A stretch of DNA of 16,848 nt from positions 1 through 16,848 of the forward strand of contig JALUHL010000016.1 of the NCBI GenBank assembly GCA_027053695.1, read 5' to 3'. The stretch comes from Ghiorsea sp. (GTDB lineage Bacteria; Pseudomonadota; Zetaproteobacteria; Mariprofundales; Mariprofundaceae). Positions 14,241 to 16,848 of the stretch are shown piece after piece. Position 1 is the first letter of the stretch; each line of letters begins with the position of its first letter. The position numbers and the translations under genes were made by a program. Under the pieces are notes generated by a model. It was not told where the DNA came from. It made no database searches and saw only the letters and a list, made by a program, of their open reading frames with translations.

Positions 14241-15485
14241 GTGCAATCCAAGCAACAAACTATTGATGAGCTTCTAAATGGCTTAGACACATTGCGCCCC
14301 ATCGTCTTAAGCAACAAAGCTCGTGAACGTGAAATGAGAACTTTATTGCGGCGTATGCTTGCCTTGCTTGAAACCCTTCAACGTACGCCATGCATTGACC
14401 CAGAATTATACACCCGCGTACAAACACTTTTGTCTTTATTGTTTGATGCCGAGCATGGCATATTACTCAAACAAGCCCATCATACAGAAGATACAACATC
14501 GTTATTTCGTAGCTTTGAACTGCATGTCAAAGAACGCAAAACATTGATTGATGCAGCCCAACAAGATTTACCTATAGCATTAACCATGGTACGCCGTGGC
14601 TTTGATTTGTTGGGCAAGCCTCATCCAAACACCGATGATTTAAGCACCAACTTTAACCAATTCAAAACATGCCTGCGTGAATATTTACAAGATAATCACA
14701 AACTTAAATTAGAATTTAACTTACTGACATCTGCATTAAGGCAGTCCATGCTCGCTATGGATGGTGTGCTAAGTGAGGTTGGCGCTGACTCCCCAGAATT
14801 AAAAGCAGCGCACGATGCTTTAGAGAAAGATTTACCCAGCGACCCTGCTCAAGCTCAAGCCCTACTCCGCCAAGCCCGTAGCAGCATCCTTCAAGCTGGC
14901 GATAAGCTTCATCATGCCAGTCAACATGTGAAGCAGGCCATCACTGCTCAAATGGAACAAATGAACACCTTATCCAAACGTTTGGAGCATGCCGAAGCAC
15001 AGGCCAGAAATGACCCCCTTACTGGTTTGGGTAATCGCCGCAAATTAAGAGAATATTTTTCCGCCTTAAAAGAGAATACAAGCACCACATTTTTAATGCT
15101 TGATATTGACCACTTTAAACATATCAATGATCAATACGGGCATGATGCTGGTGATGCTGTACTCAAGCAATTGGGGAAAATGTTAAGGGTTGCAGTTCGT
15201 AGCACTGATATGGCAGCTCGACTTGGTGGTGAAGAATTTTGCATTGTTTTACCTGAAACATATTTGGCTCAAGGACTATCTTTGGCGGAAAAAATTCGTC
15301 AAGAAGTAGCTCAAGCTGTATTCCCAACACAACATGGAAATATTGAAGTGAAACTCAGCCTCGGCGTGGCAGAACGTGAAAACGATGAAACCATTGCAGC
15401 ATGGTTAAAACGCGCTGATGAAGCTTTATATCAAGCCAAACAAGCTGGTCGCAATCAAGTTGCCTCAGCCTCTTCGAAGCACTAA
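14241..15485 (+). CDS. Diguanylate cyclase (GGEEF) with helical N-terminal region
   Basis: Makes cyclic di-GMP from two GTP. 414 residues from a GTG start, with AAGGAG (14228-14233) 7 nt upstream. The GGDEF domain occupies about 248-410: DPLTGLGNRR (258-267), metal-binding D288 and base-recognition N296/D297 in LDIDHFKHIND, the active loop GGEEF (329-333), and late YQAKQAGRN. An intact inhibitory I-site RSTD (320-323) lies five residues before GGEEF, so product feedback inhibition is expected. The N-terminal 245 residues have no transmembrane segment and look entirely helical, with heptad-like segments near 185-255; I do not recognise a named sensory domain. The protein is probably cytoplasmic and may dimerise or localise through this region. 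The sigma-54 promoter links it to the chemoreceptor upstream. Confidence 0.95.
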   Translation: MQSKQQTIDELLNGLDTLRPIVLSNKAREREMRTLLRRMLALLETLQRTPCIDPELYTRVQTLLSLLFDAEHGILLKQAHHTEDTTSLFRSFELHVKERKTLIDAAQQDLPIALTMVRRGFDLLGKPHPNTDDLSTNFNQFKTCLREYLQDNHKLKLEFNLLTSALRQSMLAMDGVLSEVGADSPELKAAHDALEKDLPSDPAQAQALLRQARSSILQAGDKLHHASQHVKQAITAQMEQMNTLSKRLEHAEAQARNDPLTGLGNRRKLREYFSALKENTSTTFLMLDIDHFKHINDQYGHDAGDAVLKQLGKMLRVAVRSTDMAARLGGEEFCIVLPETYLAQGLSLAEKIRQEVAQAVFPTQHGNIEVKLSLGVAERENDETIAAWLKRADEALYQAKQAGRNQVASASSKH

Positions 15486-15499
15486 ATGCATAACTAGAG

Positions 15500-15528
15500 T
15501 TGAATTTGCAATACACATCCCCTATAAA
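15500..15528 (+). promoter_or_regulatory. Sigma-70 promoter of dnaG giving a leaderless or near-leaderless mRNA
   Basis: TTGAAT (15500-15505), a 17-bp spacer and TATAAA (15523-15528) form a good vegetative promoter. The expected start, seven bases after the -10, is 15535, one base before the dnaG ATG. The -10 is also bracketed by CCCC and GGGG (15519-15522 and 15531-15534). Confidence 0.6.
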
Positions 15529-15535
15529 CTGGGGT

Positions 15536-16848
15536 ATGGCGCAGTTTTCTTCCACATTCCTTGATGAACTTGTTTCTCGAACCGATTTAGCTGAAATAAT
15601 TTCACGCCATGTGGATTTAAAGCCTTCTGGTGCCAATTTAACCGGGCTTTGCCCATTTCATCATGAGAAAACGCCTTCTTTCTCCGTGTCTGTGGATAAA
15701 CAAATGTATTATTGTTTTGGCTGTGGCGCTGGCGGCAATGCATTAACCTTTTTACAAAAGCATGATGGTTATGCATTTCCTGAAGCCGTTGAATTTTTAG
15801 CGCACAAAGCAGGTATGCCCATCCCAGATAGTAAACCCGTCAACCCCAAAGAGGCTGCTCGCAAAAAATATGGCTTGGAGCTATTGGATAAAGTCGCGGG
15901 CATTTTTTCGCGCACTCTGAATAGTGACGAGGGGCAACATGCTCGTGATTATTTTGCGCAGCGAAAACTATCCCCTGCTTTGATTCAAAAGTATCAATTG
16001 GGTTATGCGCCTGCAGGTTATGGCTTTATGAAACGCTGCTTCGGTGATGATGTTAAAACACTCAAAAGCTTAGAAGCCATAGGTGTGTTGATTCAAAATG
16101 AACGCGGATTTGCCGATAGATTCCGTGAGCGAGTAATGTTTCCCATTCGTGATAAACAAGGTCGCGTGGTCGGCTTTGGTGGGCGTATTTTAGGCGATGG
16201 CGAACCCAAGTATTTGAATTCACCCGAAACAGAATTTTATCACAAGTCTTACCTACTCTATGGCTATTCGGAGCATAGGGAATCTGTGCGCAAGCACAAT
16301 ATGCTGGTCGTGGTTGAAGGTTATATGGATGTCTTGGCCATGGCATCTTATGACTTGGACTTTGCCGTTGCACCGCTAGGCACTGCCATCACGGAATCCC
16401 AGCTTCGTATCATTCTCAGGTTACATGAAAGCCCAGTCTTTTGCTTTGATGGTGATAAAGCTGGGCGCGGTGCGGCGTGGCGCTCTATTGAACGCATGCT
16501 ACCCATTCTTAAAGCAGAGCATTCACCTAAGTTTTTATACCTTCCTGATGGAGAAGACCCTGATACCTTGTTACAAAAAGAAGGTAAACAAGCCTTTGAA
16601 AAACGCTTGCAAGAAGATGCTAGGCCCATGTTAGAAACATGGATAAAGAGCTTGAAAAATATTGCAGGTGATGGCGCAGAAGGCAGGGCTCGCATGGCGA
16701 AAAAAGCTGACCAAATGTTAGCCAATATGAGCGATGATTATTTGCGCCAAGCGTGGCAAGGTGAAATCGAAAAAGAGAGCGGAGTCAACCTTTCCATGCA
16801 AAAACGCCCTCAATTTTCGCCCTCGCCAAGGCAAAGTTTTAAACCCAA
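15536..16848 (+). CDS. dnaG: DnaG DNA primase (partial, C-terminus off-window)
   Basis: Primase that makes RNA primers at the replication fork. I translated 437 open codons from the ATG at 15536-15538 to the window end; full-length proteins are about 580-600 residues. The CHC2 zinc-binding domain has C39-P-F-H42 and C60-F-G-C63, matching the E. coli spacing. The RNA polymerase/TOPRIM core includes RVMFPIRDKQGRVVGFGGR (199-217), VVVEGYMDV with E261, FDGDKAGR with D305/D307, and LPDGEDPDTLL (336-346). The helicase-binding C-terminal domain lies beyond the window; a linker rich in Ser/Pro/Gln is just beginning. The start is supported by alignment of the N-terminus with the usual DnaG beginning. 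There is no ribosome binding site at normal distance, only GGGG one base upstream, consistent with the leaderless promoter described separately. An in-frame TTG at 15506 is less likely. Confidence 0.95.
   Translation, partial: MAQFSSTFLDELVSRTDLAEIISRHVDLKPSGANLTGLCPFHHEKTPSFSVSVDKQMYYCFGCGAGGNALTFLQKHDGYAFPEAVEFLAHKAGMPIPDSKPVNPKEAARKKYGLELLDKVAGIFSRTLNSDEGQHARDYFAQRKLSPALIQKYQLGYAPAGYGFMKRCFGDDVKTLKSLEAIGVLIQNERGFADRFRERVMFPIRDKQGRVVGFGGRILGDGEPKYLNSPETEFYHKSYLLYGYSEHRESVRKHNMLVVVEGYMDVLAMASYDLDFAVAPLGTAITESQLRIILRLHESPVFCFDGDKAGRGAAWRSIERMLPILKAEHSPKFLYLPDGEDPDTLLQKEGKQAFEKRLQEDARPMLETWIKSLKNIAGDGAEGRARMAKKADQMLANMSDDYLRQAWQGEIEKESGVNLSMQKRPQFSPSPRQSFKP

Overview
The window reads as a chromosomal segment of a Gram-negative proteobacterium with moderately AT-rich DNA. 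The evidence is the family content: NtrY/NtrX next to TrkA/TrkH, an RNase E with a basic low-complexity tail, a divergent rne/rluC pair, a DUF4390 protein beside ntrY, sigma-54-type promoters, and chemotaxis and c-di-GMP genes. The exact class cannot be fixed from sequence reading alone. A Zetaproteobacterium is a guess only. I see no rRNA, tRNA, CRISPR array, insertion sequence or phage gene.

The left part (1-10145) is one tightly packed minus-strand block, probably an operon, read from rne downwards: rne (RNase E/G), rluD (23S rRNA pseudouridine synthase), pgeF (laccase-domain peptidoglycan editing factor), a secreted DUF4390 protein, ntrY (membrane histidine kinase), ntrX (response regulator with a degenerate AAA+ domain), trkA and trkH (potassium uptake, cut by the window edge). 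Gaps run from 18 bp down to 8-bp overlaps, and ATGA couplings join ntrY-ntrX and ntrX-trkA. NtrX keeps its phospho-acceptor Asp and DNA-binding helix-turn-helix but has lost most of the residues needed to activate sigma-54 polymerase.

A 382-bp divergent region (10146-10527) separates rne from rluC on the plus strand. It holds the long rne leader and a perfect 17-bp palindrome over an extended -10 element. rluC ends 2 bp from a convergent gene for a two-helix membrane-anchored RRM protein. RNase E, two pseudouridine synthases and this RRM protein make the centre of the window an RNA-metabolism neighbourhood.

The right part carries signalling genes: a soluble chemoreceptor with a C-terminal zinc-binding CZB domain, a convergent thioredoxin-fold (PRX-like) protein behind a shared terminator, and a cytoplasmic GGEEF diguanylate cyclase. 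The chemoreceptor and the cyclase are each preceded by a well-spaced sigma-54 -24/-12 element with nearly the same sequence, so they may be co-regulated as a motility and c-di-GMP regulon. The window closes with the first 437 codons of dnaG (primase). Its promoter sits so close to the ATG that the mRNA should be leaderless or almost so.
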